Shown one piece after another: positions 11,130 through 21,960 of a stretch of 64,000 nucleotides of DNA. A program made the position numbers and the translations under genes. The stretch spans positions 34,582,508 to 34,646,507 of the forward strand of contig NC_088776.1 in the NCBI RefSeq assembly GCF_954871325.1, read 5' to 3'. This DNA comes from Gordionus sp. m RMFG-2023. Lineage: Eukaryota > Nematomorpha > Gordioida > Chordodea > Parachordodidae. A model generated the notes under the pieces. That model ran no database searches and had not been told where the DNA came from. It saw nothing but the letters and a program-made list of their open reading frames with translations. The first letter of the stretch is position 1. Every line of letters starts with the position of its first letter.

Positions 11130-12380
11130 ATTACAAAAGTCTTTTGATTCAAATCAACGAAAGATTTTAATTCTTCAAACTGCCCTTCTTATTTATTTAA
11201 ACTAAATTTGCAAAAATAAAAAAAAATAATAAGGGAGACCGGATAGTGTGTTGTATCTCCAAGATGCAATATTTGTGAAGTAGAAGTAATTGTATAAAAG
11301 ATTTAACTGACTTACAAAGCACTATGGACTGGAAGCTTTACAATCATTGGCAATGTGAGTAATCAGGAAATATGTTAAATGTCTTGTCTGAAATTTATGA
11401 AGTATGTTTTTTTAGCGAAATGAGATTTTTAAATTTAAAAGACTAGAAATAAATTAAAGTGGGAAATAGCAATTTTAATTTTATATAATAAAATTACACG
11501 GATGCCCTAAAATATTAAACAAGCAATATGTGTTCATTGCTGGTAATATATGTATATAATAGCGATTCATATGCCAGTCCAGTCAATATATTTAATATTT
11601 TCTAACAGTTTAGTGCCTTAATTTATATTTGCAATATATTTAGTTTTTTTTACAAATAATTTATTATATTAGAAATTGCCAATAAATTTTAGATGTTCAA
11701 AAAAGAATTTTTTAAATTCCCACTGAGGCAAATGTATAGCTATTAGTATTTTATAACACGTGAATTCCTTTGTACCTTCAAATAAATTATACAAATTTTA
11801 TTAGAAAAAGAATGCAAAAATGTTTGGGTAAACTATTTTGACTCGAGGTAGTATATAAAAAACGTTTCATGGTTAATAGTCATTAAGCAAACCACAAATT
11901 TTACTGAAATAGATTATTTTATTATTTACATTATAAAAAAAATCCTGTAAAATATATGGTATATTATACAATACAATTTATATAATGTTTATATTGTAAA
12001 AGTAAATAAATTATTTAAAAGTGAAAATTTCATTTAAAAAAAATCTTTAAGGGGTAATTGGTTTAAATAATCATAAATAGTTTTTCTAGGAGAAGCGCAA
12101 GGTATTTTGATAAAATTTGTTGATTTTGATTTACCACCTTTATTCTGCTCTACTTCACCAGGGTCATTGTCAATTAATTTACTATCAGATCTCAATGTAT
12201 TGCTTACATCTTTCAGCGGGGAAGAAGAATTATGGCTGGGTAAAGTAGTTTTAACGACTTTTTGAACTATTTTTCACTATTTTAATATATTCTGGATTCG
12301 CGGTACTATGTTTTTATCCCGAGACTTCCGAATTATTTTTTCGAATTCAAAGTTTGACAATTTGATTTGCTGTTTTTTTT
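11130..12380. repeat. Segmental duplication of the CDT2 3' end and downstream flank (degenerate copy)
   Basis: This block is collinear and in the same orientation as about 51370-53065. Shared landmarks in order: GATTTTAATTCTTCAAACTG (11165/51415), GGAAGCTTTACAATCAT-like (11330/51690), GGGTAAACTATTTTGACTCG (11845/52440), AAAATCTTTAAGGGGTAATT (12042/52642) and AGGAGAAGCGCAAGGTATTT (12090/52690). It stops inside the CDT2 terminal exon. Indels separate the copies in the middle part. Confidence 0.9.
12043..12375 (-). pseudogene. CDT2/DTL terminal-exon pseudogene
   Basis: On the - strand this matches the last half of the terminal exon at 52648-53273 (for example the counterpart of IDIDPGEVEQIKGGRSKS). 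The copy lacks about 120 bp that encodes the lysine-rich KKTSSSKKRSK segment in the intact gene. A one-base loss right after the PIP-like core (SPRKTIYDY) throws the last residues out of frame. It has no upstream WD40 exons and starts mid-exon, so it is a partial DNA-level duplicate, not a spliced retrocopy. Confidence 0.85.
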
Positions 12381-12929
12381 CGTCTTATAAAATATTTTAA
12401 TTTAATGAGAAATAAAAAATCTTTTAACTCTCGTTCAGCAATGGAAATTTGGTAATAAATAAATTTAATTTATATATTTTATTTTCATTTATCTTTAGTA
12501 AAAATTTTATCAATAACCAAAGAACGCCCGGATAGTCTGCCTTCAGATTCTCGAATTAAATTAAATTATAAAAAATATATATATTGTTTATATATTTTTT
12601 TATTAAAATTATTTTAAAAAATTAGTTAAAAGAAAAAAATTTATAAAATTGTAAATTTCATAAAAAACAATTTTAAAAATTAAAATTTCAATGATTCACG
12701 GGAAATTTATGTTTACGCAAAATTACACTTGGCATAAATTTTGGGAAGGCCCAAAACGCCCTGTCATGCCTAATAATTAAAAATTTATTCGCACTCACGC
12801 CGTGACCCATAGTGTCATGCGTAATTTCACGGCCCGCCCCCACCTCTAATCGATATTAACAAAGTCAGTAACATTTTGTAATATTTTTAAAAATAGTTAT
12901 AATAAGAATACATGCTCATATATTTTTCC
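12381..12929. other. AT-rich spacer ending in a possible hAT right end
   Basis: About 12730-12855 is unusually GC-rich and contains GGCCCGCCCCCACCTCTA. Read on the reverse strand it starts TAGAGGTGGGGGCGGGCCGT, like a TAGAG-type hAT end. No partner left end was found. Confidence 0.35.
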
Positions 12930-13200
12930 CAAACTTGGGTTATCGTTATCACGAAAAAATTATACCCATTTTTCTAATATTTATTTTGGAGCAGTCTGGA
13001 GAATCATAAAAAATAGAGACCATAACAATCTTCTCAATCAAGATATTAATATCTATCGGTATTTTAATATATTTTTCAAATTACAAAATCCATAATTAGA
13101 TGTTTTGTTCCAAGGTCATAACATTCATACATTTGTAAATAGAATTATTAAAATCAAATTCTAAATAATTTATCGCTTTTTTGATTCTCTTGATAAAAGC
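12930..13200 (-). pseudogene. hAT transposase relic (same family as 37060-37864)
   Basis: Closely matches 37370-37560 on the same strand: CATAAAAAATAGAGACCATA, TCTATCGGTATTTTAATATA, GTTCCAAGGTCATAACATTC and TTGTAAATAGAATTATTAAA all have counterparts there. Short, out of frame, without end repeats. Confidence 0.75.
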
Positions 13201-13667
13201 TATCATAAAATTTTCAAATAACAATAAAATCTTAAAATAATTAAAGTCACTTTATTTTAATACATTTTATATATGTTTAAAATATGAAAGCTACAAAGAA
13301 ATTTAATTCTAAGATATTGCATATCTAATTAGGGGTCGAGAACCCTACCTATACTTTCATGTTATTTTTTTTTACCTGTAATATAAAGTATTAATGATTG
13401 TTTCTTCATAATTCGAAAATATTGAGGAGTTATAATGCTATGTTTTAAATAACTGGCTATAATAATAATAAATTTCTCTGGCTTAAAATGCACTATAATA
13501 AATAAAATATCTTATAGAAATAAGTCCGATATAATTTATAATTAGGTTATGTATTTAAATTAATATAATGATAATTAATTAAGAGAAAAGAGATTCAACC
13601 TCAAGAAAATATAGCCCAGTCCATATAAAATTTTCCTATCCTAATTCCTAAATTAAGTAGCACAAAC
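13201..13667. other. AT-rich spacer, nothing recognised
   Basis: No coding or repeat pattern that I can support. Confidence 0.4.
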
Positions 13668-14260
13668 TAGTGTTGTTAAACGGCTGAGCCAAAAGCCCTA
13701 AACTCAGCCAGTTTTTGAGCCGACGTTTTTCAAGGGATTTCGAATAAGATATATGATAACATTTTTTTCTTTGTTTTTGAGATCATGTGATATTATTAGA
13801 TGAAATAAAAGTGGAATTATTGTTTGGGGAACGTTTTTTAGAAAATTTATATTTTATATATACTTATTTTGTATTATTAATCGGCTTAGGCTCAAGCCGA
13901 CTCATTGAGACTGTTGAGTCGTCTGGCTCAAGCCGATGGCTCGCCGAAAGCTCAAGCCGATGGCTCGCCGATAGCTCAAGCCGATGGCTCAAGCAGATTT
14001 TTGAGCCGAAATTTATTTATTTGAGATTAGTGTTGTTAAACGGTTGATCCAATTAGGTTTAGCCATAAACCTATCTAGTTTTTGAGTCGAAAATTGAATC
14101 AGGCTCAAGCCGGCTCATTGAGCCATATAAGTTGGTTGGCTCGAGTCGGCTCAGAAGTCGACTCAAGCCGACTTTTGAGCCGAAATTTATTTATTTGAAA
14201 TTAGTGTTGCTGAACTCAGCTTGTTTTTGAGTCGAAAATTAACTTAGGCTTTTGTTATGT
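13668..14260. repeat. Tandem array of TAGTGTTGTT-family MITE ends with GGCTCAAGCCGA micro-repeats
   Basis: The end sequence TAGTGTTGTTAAACGG recurs in direct orientation at 13668, 14028 and (as TAGTGTTGCTGAACTCAG) 14202. Each unit finishes GAGCCGAAATTTATTTATTT. Unit 1 is expanded by about four short repeats of GGCTCAAGCCGATGGCTCGC (13918-13996). No complementary right ends are present, so this looks like tandem multiplication of one MITE half. Confidence 0.75.
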
Positions 14261-15299
14261 TTATTATTTAAATAGTTATCATATATTTATTTTGGCCTAA
14301 TAGTTTTTAATATAATAATTAAATTAAATATTTCAAGTAAAAAGTAAGTGAAGATAACTAGTGGCTATATTTTAATATTTTAAATTGGTTATCAAATTAA
14401 GTAAATTATAAGTAAAAATGGAAAAGATTTAACTAAAAGAAAATAAAACAATTTTTTAAATTGTGAATTTTCCAGTATTTGAATTGAATGTTATTTCCTT
14501 TCTTACACATTATAAACAATAAAAAAAATATAAAAATTTTTTAGACATTAATTGAAAATATAAAGTAAAATAGACGAAGCGGCATTAAAGAAAAATTAAT
14601 CTCTGATGTTTATGTGTTTTTAATATTTTCTTAAATGGTATAAGTTATTTTAAAAACTAAAATATTATTCATAAAATTATCCAAAAAAGTACTAGACTGG
14701 AGTGGAAGAATTTTTAAATATATTTATACATGTAGTTAAAAATAAGCACGTGAGCTACCTAAGAGCTCTGGAGGCCACTCATGTGGCTCAACGAGAGGAT
14801 TTTCCAACAGGAGGTAAAATGGATATATATTATAAGGTAAAATCTTTGTTGATAATGAAGATAGAGATATCAATAATCAACTATAACGATTGAGAGATGG
14901 TAGTTAGTTAGACCTAAAACAACATTAAAAAAGAACGGACTATGTCTAAATATTGTTTTAAAATCCTGGTCAGGCCTAATTTTTTTTTTTGAAAATAAAA
15001 GACGGGACGAAATTCTTCTTTTTTAAAAATTCGGACCAATCATTCTGGAGCTATCTGATAAAATAATTATTATTTAAAAAAACCACATTTTCATAAACAA
15101 TACTTAATAATAATAACACCTTTAAAAATTTTTAATAAAAAATAATAATTAATATTTACATTGAAAGAATAAAGAAATAAATTATTTAGTCAATAAATGA
15201 GTATTTATCAAAATATCTTTAGCTTAAAAGAAGATAATGTTTTATATTTTAATTTCTATACCTATAAAATAAATTATAATACTAATTATTATTACCCAA
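14261..15299. other. AT-rich spacer with a short unassigned open stretch
   Basis: Mostly AT-rich. About 14702-14815 (+) is open and less biased (contains HVSYLRALEATHVAQRED) and ends in GGAG/GTAAAAT, which could be a splice donor. I do not recognise the peptide and cannot call it a gene. Confidence 0.3.
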
Positions 15300-15896
15300 A
15301 AATTCAAAAAACTTTAAAAATAACGATTATGACAATTGTACTAATCTAGGGTACAACTTCACTGAAGTTTTTAAACATGTTAGCAATACTTATTTTAGCC
15401 CATTTCCATCAAAAAAATTCAAAAAACTATAAAAATAACGATTATGACAATTGTCGCTTATCTAGGGGACATCTTCACAAGTTTTATGTTAGTAATAATT
15501 ATTTTAGGCCATTTACAACAAAAAATTTTAAAAATAACGATTATGACAATTGTCACTTATCGGTACATCTTCACTAAAGTTTTATTTAAACTTGTTAGCA
15601 ATACTAATTTTCACCCATTTACATCAATAATTTAAAAAAACTTTAAAAATAACGATTATGACAATTGTCACTTATATCTATGGTATATCTTCACTAAAAT
15701 TTTAATTTAACATCTTAACAATACTTATTTTTGCCCATTTGCATCAAAAACTTTAAAAATAACGATTATGACAATTGTCTCTTTTATATGGTATACATCT
15801 TAATTGTAATTTTAATTCAACATGTTAAAAATACATATTTTTGCCCATTAGCGTCAAAAAAATCAAATATGTTTAAAAATATCGATTATGATAATG
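15300..15896. repeat. Minisatellite, about 110-bp units with a GACAATTGTC palindrome (left part)
   Basis: Six units, about 98-125 bp apart. Each contains AAAAATAACGATTATGACAA followed by TTGTC, then TATCTT-CACTAAAGTTTTA-like and CCCATTTACATCAAAAA-like segments. Unit cores lie near 15315, 15430, 15528, 15644, 15754 and 15869. The perfect 10-bp palindrome GACAATTGTC is kept in most units. The array is broken by the LINE at 15897-20874 and resumes on its far side. Confidence 0.88.
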
Positions 15897-16084
15897 ACGG
15901 GTAAATTCTCTCTTTATTTCAATAGTTGCTGATATAATATGTTATCAAAAGTTTATAGCAAATAATAAATTTTTTTATATGGTAAAATTAATAAAGATAA
16001 AAAAATATAATTTGCGAAAGGGTAAGGGATAAAAGAATGGAAACTAGGAAAGAGAAGGGAGAGAGAGAGCATAGACATAGGAGA

Positions 16085-18904
16085 TTATTCAATGGAAGAG
16101 ATGAAACTTAGGTAGTTAGAGCGAATGATGGCGGTAGCAAGTCTTTGTCGTAAAAAAAGGGACTCTTTAGGCTGATCGGTTTTTTCCCGAATCCGTTTGC
16201 CTAATTCTTTAAAAAAACTTAGAGCTTTGCTACCGAAGGTGGTAAGAGTAGAGCAGGCGATAGGTATGAATAAGAAAGAGGGGTCTATGGAACTATATTT
16301 GATAGTTTTACGAGTTTCTGCTAGAGCGAGGGCATCGACGTTGTGGTTGGATGGTGCATTTGGGTCAATGCAGGTGAAGTCCCAGACTAGTAGCTGGCCC
16401 CTTGACCAAGGAATCAAGGACATTCCATCAGGACGTTTTCCGTCGGATCTAAAAATGCCGGTCGGTTCAAGTCTTGATGGAATGCCTGCGGATTTGAGAG
16501 CGCGCAATATGATGTCATTGCAATTGGTGTGCCGTGGAAAACGGCCTCAGCAAAAGCGGCAATGGAGGCAATGTCTGCCCTTGCGATCGACGCTGGTTTC
16601 GCAATGTTTGCATTGGTACGGTAGAACAATTTCGCAATTGAGCCGTAATCCAATGGCAAATCTTAGCTCGTCAGCGGTCAGCAATAAGTCGAGGTTGTTG
16701 GAGGGTATAGTTTCCAGAAACTCGTAACCCGATCCTTGGTTTAATTGGTGAAAGACTGTGAGATCGTCGTCATGAAGGCTCGATTTTAGGTAAGCGACGG
16801 AGCCTTCGTTGAGTGGAGTATCCCAGTCTCTCTGTAAACAGGAGGAGGGTCGAGGAGTGTTTGGGACAACGGAATTGTCCCAAATGGTCTGGGCTTCAGC
16901 TAATAATGGGCCAGGAAAGTGAGTAAGCTGGCTAATGTGTGAGTCAGATGAGAGGCGGGAGGCGATGAATCCACGGATGGAAAGAGTTAAAGGTGAGCGT
17001 AAGCCGATGCCCCCGAGCTTGCATGGAAGTGATGCTTGTAGCCATGAATTATGGTTGAAACGAAGATTAAGGATCTCTTCGGCAAGAGATTTGACGGAAG
17101 TTTCAAATGATTTTAGTGAGTCGGGAAATTTAAAGATTGAGGTGGATCGAAGAGCGTAAAGAATTTTAGGAATGTAGTAAAAGTTTTTGAGGAGAAAAAA
17201 AGCTTGATGGCGAGGGAGAAATTTAGAGATGTTTTTGAAATGAAGTAAGCTAGATGATGCGTTAGAGAAGAAGTGATTAATGGATTGCAAGCCACCGACA
17301 GGTGAGCCGAGATGAGTGAGGGATGATAGCTCGGTTGTAAGGAAGTTATGGGTGAATGGGATGGAACAATGAAGTGGACAGATCTCGGTTTTTTGTTCGT
17401 TAAGTGAAAGTCCAATTGCGGTGGAATGTGTATTAATGATGGCGAGGGCCTTGGCGACCTCGTGAGGGGAGCCGCAGAACATTCCGTCGTCGATGTACCA
17501 AGTGTGGAGTGGAAGATTGCAGTTGGTAGAAATGTTTTTGACCATTTCGTTGATTCCAATGCAGAAAAGTATCGAGCCTAGAGGATCGCCTTGCTGGATC
17601 CCTTCAGATGATGAAAGTAAGTAGTTGTTGAATTGGAGATGAGATGGCTTGGAATAGCAGGAGTGGAAAAATTGGGAGAAGGTGGGAAATGAGTGGTATA
17701 TTTGTGGAAGAAAGTGGGAACGGCGAATGGAGTTGAAGGCGTTAGAAAAATCAATTTTGACGAGGATTTCGTCACTAGGGTTGGTTTGGAGATGGATGCG
17801 AGTAGCGTGTGTGGCTATTTCGCAACCTCCCTGGATGCCAATACCGAGTTGATGGGGTGCTAAAATTAAGGCTGCGTTGTCCTTAATTTTGGAAGCTATG
17901 AGTTTAGCAACGAGGCGACGGAATACGGTCCCGATTGCTATCGGCCGGATGTCCTTGTTCGGCTTTTCAAGTGCGATTAATTTAGCGCCGAACAGGAGTG
18001 GCCTGATGGATTCGGGAACAGGTCCATGTGCAATTTTGTTGCAGAATGTTGTTAGATTCTGTAAAATAGGGACCTGGCTGACTATGAGGGGGGATGTAAG
18101 GTCCTGGAGGAAGATGGGGCGAAGCCCATCATACCCGGGCGAGGAGTCGTGATGAAAGGATAGGATACTTTTGCGCACCTCGACGGGGGTGAAATTAGTG
18201 GGAAATATGTTGGGCGGAGGAGGAGGTATGAGGTCACCTCCAGGAGGGTGCTTAAGTTTAAGTTTGTTGTAGCTCTCCTCATTACTGGTTGCAATTGAGT
18301 CGTCAGATGCTAGTAAGCGGAGAGCAGATTTGATGTTTAGATTGTTTATTTTGTTAGAAATTATCTTAGCCTTTAATTGGAGGCTGGAAAGTTTTTTAGA
18401 ATTATGAGGAGAAAAAGTGGATGTGAGGGTGAGGGGGTGTATGGTTGCGTCTTTAATTTGTTGGGTTAAAGATTTGTGAATCTCAGGATTGGGAGGTTGG
18501 AGAGTCGTGAAAGAAAATGAAAAAAGTTTGAGCCAATGATCTAGAGAGGAAAAGTTATTTAATAGTGAATGAAGACAGGTAGAGAGAGCTTTGGCTACTT
18601 GTATTCTAGAACCTTTGGGAATTCTAGAAATAATGGGAGGTTTGTCGGATTTTAGAAAATTAATGATGTCGACGTGAGTGGTAGGTGGGAGGGAAATGAA
18701 TGTGTCTGATGTGGTTGGTATGTGGGCGTTATTGGATGAGGTGGAAGTATAACTGTGAGTAGAAAAAATGGAGAGGGGATTTTGGAAGGGAGGGGAAGGA
18801 CGCTTTCTAGACTCAGGACAAGCACTGCCTTTGGATTTGTGCTTGGTGAAAAGGCCGGATTTGGTGATTTTTATGTTTTTGGAACACGTGGGGCAGCGTA
18901 CCAT
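16085..18904 (-). CDS. LINE polyprotein: zinc finger, reverse transcriptase, RLE endonuclease; one in-frame UGA
   Basis: Starts ATG at 18904. Residues 1-35 hold a CCHC-type finger (MVRCPTCSKNIKITKSGLF then H and C). RT motifs run from about residue 260 to 520: RPIAIGTVFRRLVAKLI, KIDFSNAFNSI, EGIQQGDPLGSILF, and the catalytic TWYIDDGMF (YIDD rather than the common YADD), then LTHLGSPVGG. Near residue 770 a cysteine/histidine knuckle appears (CKHCETSVDRKGRHCLHC). The C-terminus (from 16507 down) holds LEPTGIFRSDGKRPDG and GQLLVWDFTCID, the RPD...D core of the restriction-like endonuclease of this LINE group. A TGA at 16547-16549 interrupts the frame between RFC and GRFPRHTNCNDI; the frame is otherwise open to 16085, so total length would be about 938 residues. 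The stop may be a single C-to-T change at CGA. Coding is G-poor, unlike the host genes. Confidence 0.93.
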
Positions 18905-20874
18905 TGTGTGGATAAAGAAAGGTTGTGAATAATTGTTTTGAGAATGGGGATGTGACAGAGACTAGGAAGAAATAATCTGCAGAGAATAATGATGTTGTAA
19001 AGTTAAGGTTATTAAATATGAGAGGAAAGAATGGGCATAAAGGTTGTTGGGGTTGGTTGGTGTTTGAAAGAGGTTGGTTATTTGTTTTAATAAATGTAAT
19101 GGTTAAAGTAAATAAAAGATTGAAAGACTGAGGAACATATATAAAAGGGAGAAAAAAAGATAATTATTTAGGGTATGTTTATGAAATGGAAAAGAAAAAT
19201 TATGTTGTATTAATGGGGATATTACAAAGAACGTAAGATAATTTGAGTCTTGAAGAATATATATATATAAGAAAGTAAAAAAAAAAGAAAAGATTTGGTT
19301 CAATTGTGAGGAATAAATGTGTACAAGTAAAAAAAAAAAATATTATGCATGTAAAAAGAGAGTTGTGATTATGAAAGAATAAAAAAAATATATATATATG
19401 TAAATGTTAAATAATTGAAATGTTGAATGTTGTTAAAAAAAACAATATATAAAAGGGGAGAAAAAAAAATTATTTTGGGTATGTTTATGAAAGGGAGAAG
19501 AAATATTATTTTGTATTAATGGGGATATAAAAAGGAATGTGAGAGAATTTGAGTCTTGAAGTATATAAATGAAAAAGTAAAAAGAAAAAAAAAATTAATT
19601 TGGTTCAATTGTGAGGAATAAATGTGTACAAAGAAAAAATGTGCATGTAAAAAGAGAGTATGTGATTATAGTTGTGAATGAAAGAAAGAATAAATATATA
19701 TATAAGTGTTAAATTAATTGAAAGCTAAGTGTTGTTTTAAAAAAATATGTGAATTTATTGAATATTTAAATGTTATAAGATGAATCAATATGGAAATTCG
19801 TGAATGTATAAAATAAGTGTTAAATTGGTTATAATGTTAAATATTAAAAAGTCTATATGTAAATTTATTGATATATTATAAGTGTTGAACTAATTGGAGA
19901 TTAAAAGTTATTTTTAAAAACAAGTTGTTAAATATGTTTTAAAAATAAGTATTGAAAAAAAAAAGAAGAAAGTAAGATAACTTCTGGTGAAAAAAAAGGG
20001 AGGCAATCCTTGAGTCTAAATTGGGTGGATTGAGAAGACTTTTGAATATTAATGTTTGAAGTTAAATTATCACTTTCTTTGGAATTGAATCCTCTTGAAG
20101 AATAGACATGTTTGATTTTAATAGAGGAAATAGACCGGATTTATTGTTGGTACATAATTGTTGTTAAGATTCCAATTAGTTTTCCTTTACAACATTCTGT
20201 TATATTGCTGAATTCAATTTTATGAGGTTGGGTGACATAATGATGATGTTAAGGTGAATTTGTGGTTGCTGTAGAAGATGTTACTTTATATCTCTATTGT
20301 TTCTCTTTAAAAAGAGTGTCAAATGTCATAAATGCTTGAAGATATAATAATGTGCTGTAACCATCTTGATGGATGATGCTAAGGTGAATTTATAAATTGC
20401 TTCAGTTTGTAGTGCCAACTAAATTCAATTTTAAGGTTGGGATGGTAAGGTGGATTTATAATTGGGGAGATGTTACTTCTGATGTGTGTAAAAAAAGATG
20501 GAGTTGCTTAATTAAGGTTATTTCAATTGGTCATTGATATAATAGATGAATAGTCAAATAGGTTTTGTTATTTAGTCTGTTGTTTTCTACTTAGAGAATA
20601 TGAGGTCACATTATATTGGTAATTATAATTTGATTTTTAACTTTCATGAAAAATTTGCCAATTCTTCCAGAATATTTTGTTTTAATTGGTCAAGATGATT
20701 ATACAGGGGAATAGAAATTAATACTTATTTTTAAAGCCATTTATGAACTGTCCATGAATATGGTAATTGTTCTGTTATATTGCTGGATTCACTTTTATGA
20801 GGTTGGGTGACATGATGATGATGATGTTAAGGTGAATTTGTGGTTGCTGTAGAAGATGTTACTTTATATCTCTT
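18905..20874 (-). repeat. 5' leader of the LINE, built from two sets of direct repeats
   Basis: Proximal set: about 19135-19440 and 19445-19740 share ATATAAAAGGGAGAAAAAAA, GGGTATGTTTATGAAA, TTGTATTAATGGGGATAT, TTGGTTCAATTGTGAGGAAT and TGCATGTAAAAAGAGAGT. Distal set: 20195-20296 and 20771-20873 share TTCTGTTATATTGCTG, TATGAGGTTGGGTGACAT and TGTGGTTGCTGTAGAAGATG. The second distal copy ends exactly at the 5' edge of the element. Tandem leader units of this sort carry promoters in several LINE families; promoter function here is inference. The + strand is strikingly C-poor through the whole leader. Confidence 0.75.
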
Positions 20875-21010
20875 AATTGTCATTTTTCCAAGGAACATCT
20901 TAATTGAATTTATAATTTAAAATCTTTGCAATATATATTATTTATACACTTTTGTGTCAAAAAATTCAAAAATGTTGAAAAATAACGAATATGAGAATTG
21001 TCAGATTAAA
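20875..21010. repeat. Minisatellite, right part after the LINE
   Basis: Resumes AATTGTCATTTTTCCAAGGA, ACATCTTAATTG, then TTTTGTGTCAAAAAATTCAA and TTGAAAAATAACGAATATGA followed by GAATTGTC. This matches the unit order of 15300-15896, so the LINE split one array. Confidence 0.85.
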
Positions 21011-21540
21011 ATATATCTTTCGAAAGTTCATATAAAATAACATAAAAAAGTTTAATATAAATATTTTTAAAATAAAACTATTTAGAAAACCACCTCTTTT
21101 AATATACTTAAAAAATAGATAACTTTACAAAAATGATAAAATAAAACATAAAAGATCACTAAAGAATTCCTTAAAAAAGATTTATTTACAAACAAGATTT
21201 AAAATTCTTTATCAAATCAAAATATGTTCAAAAATCTTTTTAAACTTCAAAAAATATTTTTGGCTTAAAATTTTGGGCGTGAAAATCACTAATAAATTAT
21301 AACAAAAATAATATTACAATAGCAGTATATCATTTTTTTTTATTAGGCTGTGTCTTAAATATCAAAAATTGCATAAAAATAACGAAAAAAATAATATAAG
21401 CCATTTTTAATGTAAAATTAAAATGTTGGCCTAAATGATTTTTTCGATTTTGCGCAAATTACGTGATTCTTAAAAGTTCTACGAATCGTAAAACTTTAAT
21501 AATTTTATCTTTAAACTTTTACAAATTGAGAGAATAAAAA
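21011..21540. repeat. AT-rich dispersed repeat segment
   Basis: About 21340-21535 (AATATAAGCCATTTTTAATG, CTTAAAAGTTCTACGAATCG, AAACTTTAATAATTTTATCT) resembles the interior of the element at 9877-10435 (about 10180-10335). No ends could be placed. Confidence 0.45.
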
Positions 21541-21782
21541 TGCCGAACGAATATCAATTGATGGAAAATATAAGACCTTATAGACATTTGAGGTGTAAGA
21601 GTGACCTTAAATATAGAGATACAGCTGCAAGTAAAGTCAAATGGGAAGAGATTATATAAATATTATTTTATATTTTAGGTTCAGGTTCTGCTATGATGAA
21701 CAGCAAGCACCTTAAATTTGTTGAAGATTTTTACTGGCTAAAAGAAATGTTACCACTCCTTATATAGGATTGTAATTTATTT
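21541..21782 (+). pseudogene. MADF-domain fragment (Myb/SANT-like DNA-binding fold)
   Basis: Reads PNEYQLMENIRPYRHLRCKS then DLKYRDTAASKVKWEEII, the MADF pattern (Y-x-D...W-x-x-I). After about 25 bp it continues SGSAMMNSKHLKFVEDFYWL then KEML, matching the lysine-rich third part of MADF. A splice acceptor (TATTTTAG) precedes the second part, but no GT donor is visible after the first and a stop follows it, so it looks broken. MADF proteins occur as host regulators and in some PIF/Harbinger elements. The source is undetermined. Confidence 0.55.
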
Positions 21783-21960
21783 GTCGAAGCTAGTGGAAGA
21801 AACTTAATACAAATAAGGAACCTAGTATTAAATAAAATTAATATATAAATATTTAATAATTTCGGTTAATAATTTTACGAATGTTACAATTCCTTATATG
21901 AATTGTAATCAACTTGTCGAAGGTTGTAGTAGAGACCGTAACAACTCTAATTTCTTCAAT
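21740..21960. repeat. Imperfect direct repeat, about 125-bp period
   Basis: CTCCTTATATAGGATTGTAA with TTTGTCGAAGCTAGTGGAAG near 21756 recurs as TTCCTTATATGAATTGTAAT with CTTGTCGAAGGTTGTAGTAG near 21889. Local tandem duplication; no function evident. Confidence 0.5.

Larger units (their letters stand above)
15897..20874 (-). mobile_element. Non-LTR retrotransposon (LINE) with restriction-like endonuclease, nearly intact
   Basis: About 4.98 kb, transcribed on the - strand. Its ends are set by the minisatellite: unit sequence stops after GATTATGATAAT on the left and resumes with AATTGTCATTTTTCCAAGGA on the right. The body has about 2 kb of repeated, G-poor 5' leader (18905-20874), one long reading frame (16085-18904) and a short 3' region. 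Single-ORF layout with N-terminal finger, RT, CCHC-like knuckle and C-terminal PD-(D/E)XK-type domain is that of the early-branching R2/NeSL/CRE-like LINEs. The limited decay suggests a young insertion. Confidence 0.92.

Noticed and set aside
13787-14047. Serine/arginine-rich open frame (SSSRWLADSSSRWLAD)
   Set aside because: It is the translation of the GGCTCAAGCCGA micro-repeat, not a gene.
14702-14893. Short open stretch with HVSYLRALEATHVAQRED
   Set aside because: No recognised family and no partner exons; kept only as a note in the spacer entry.
15300-15896. Open frames across the minisatellite (15377-15635)
   Set aside because: They are translations of the repeat unit in more than one frame with no conserved motif.
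16197-18294. Several overlapping open frames opposite or out of frame with the LINE polyprotein
   Set aside because: Shadow frames of the long RT-coding frame; no independent motifs.
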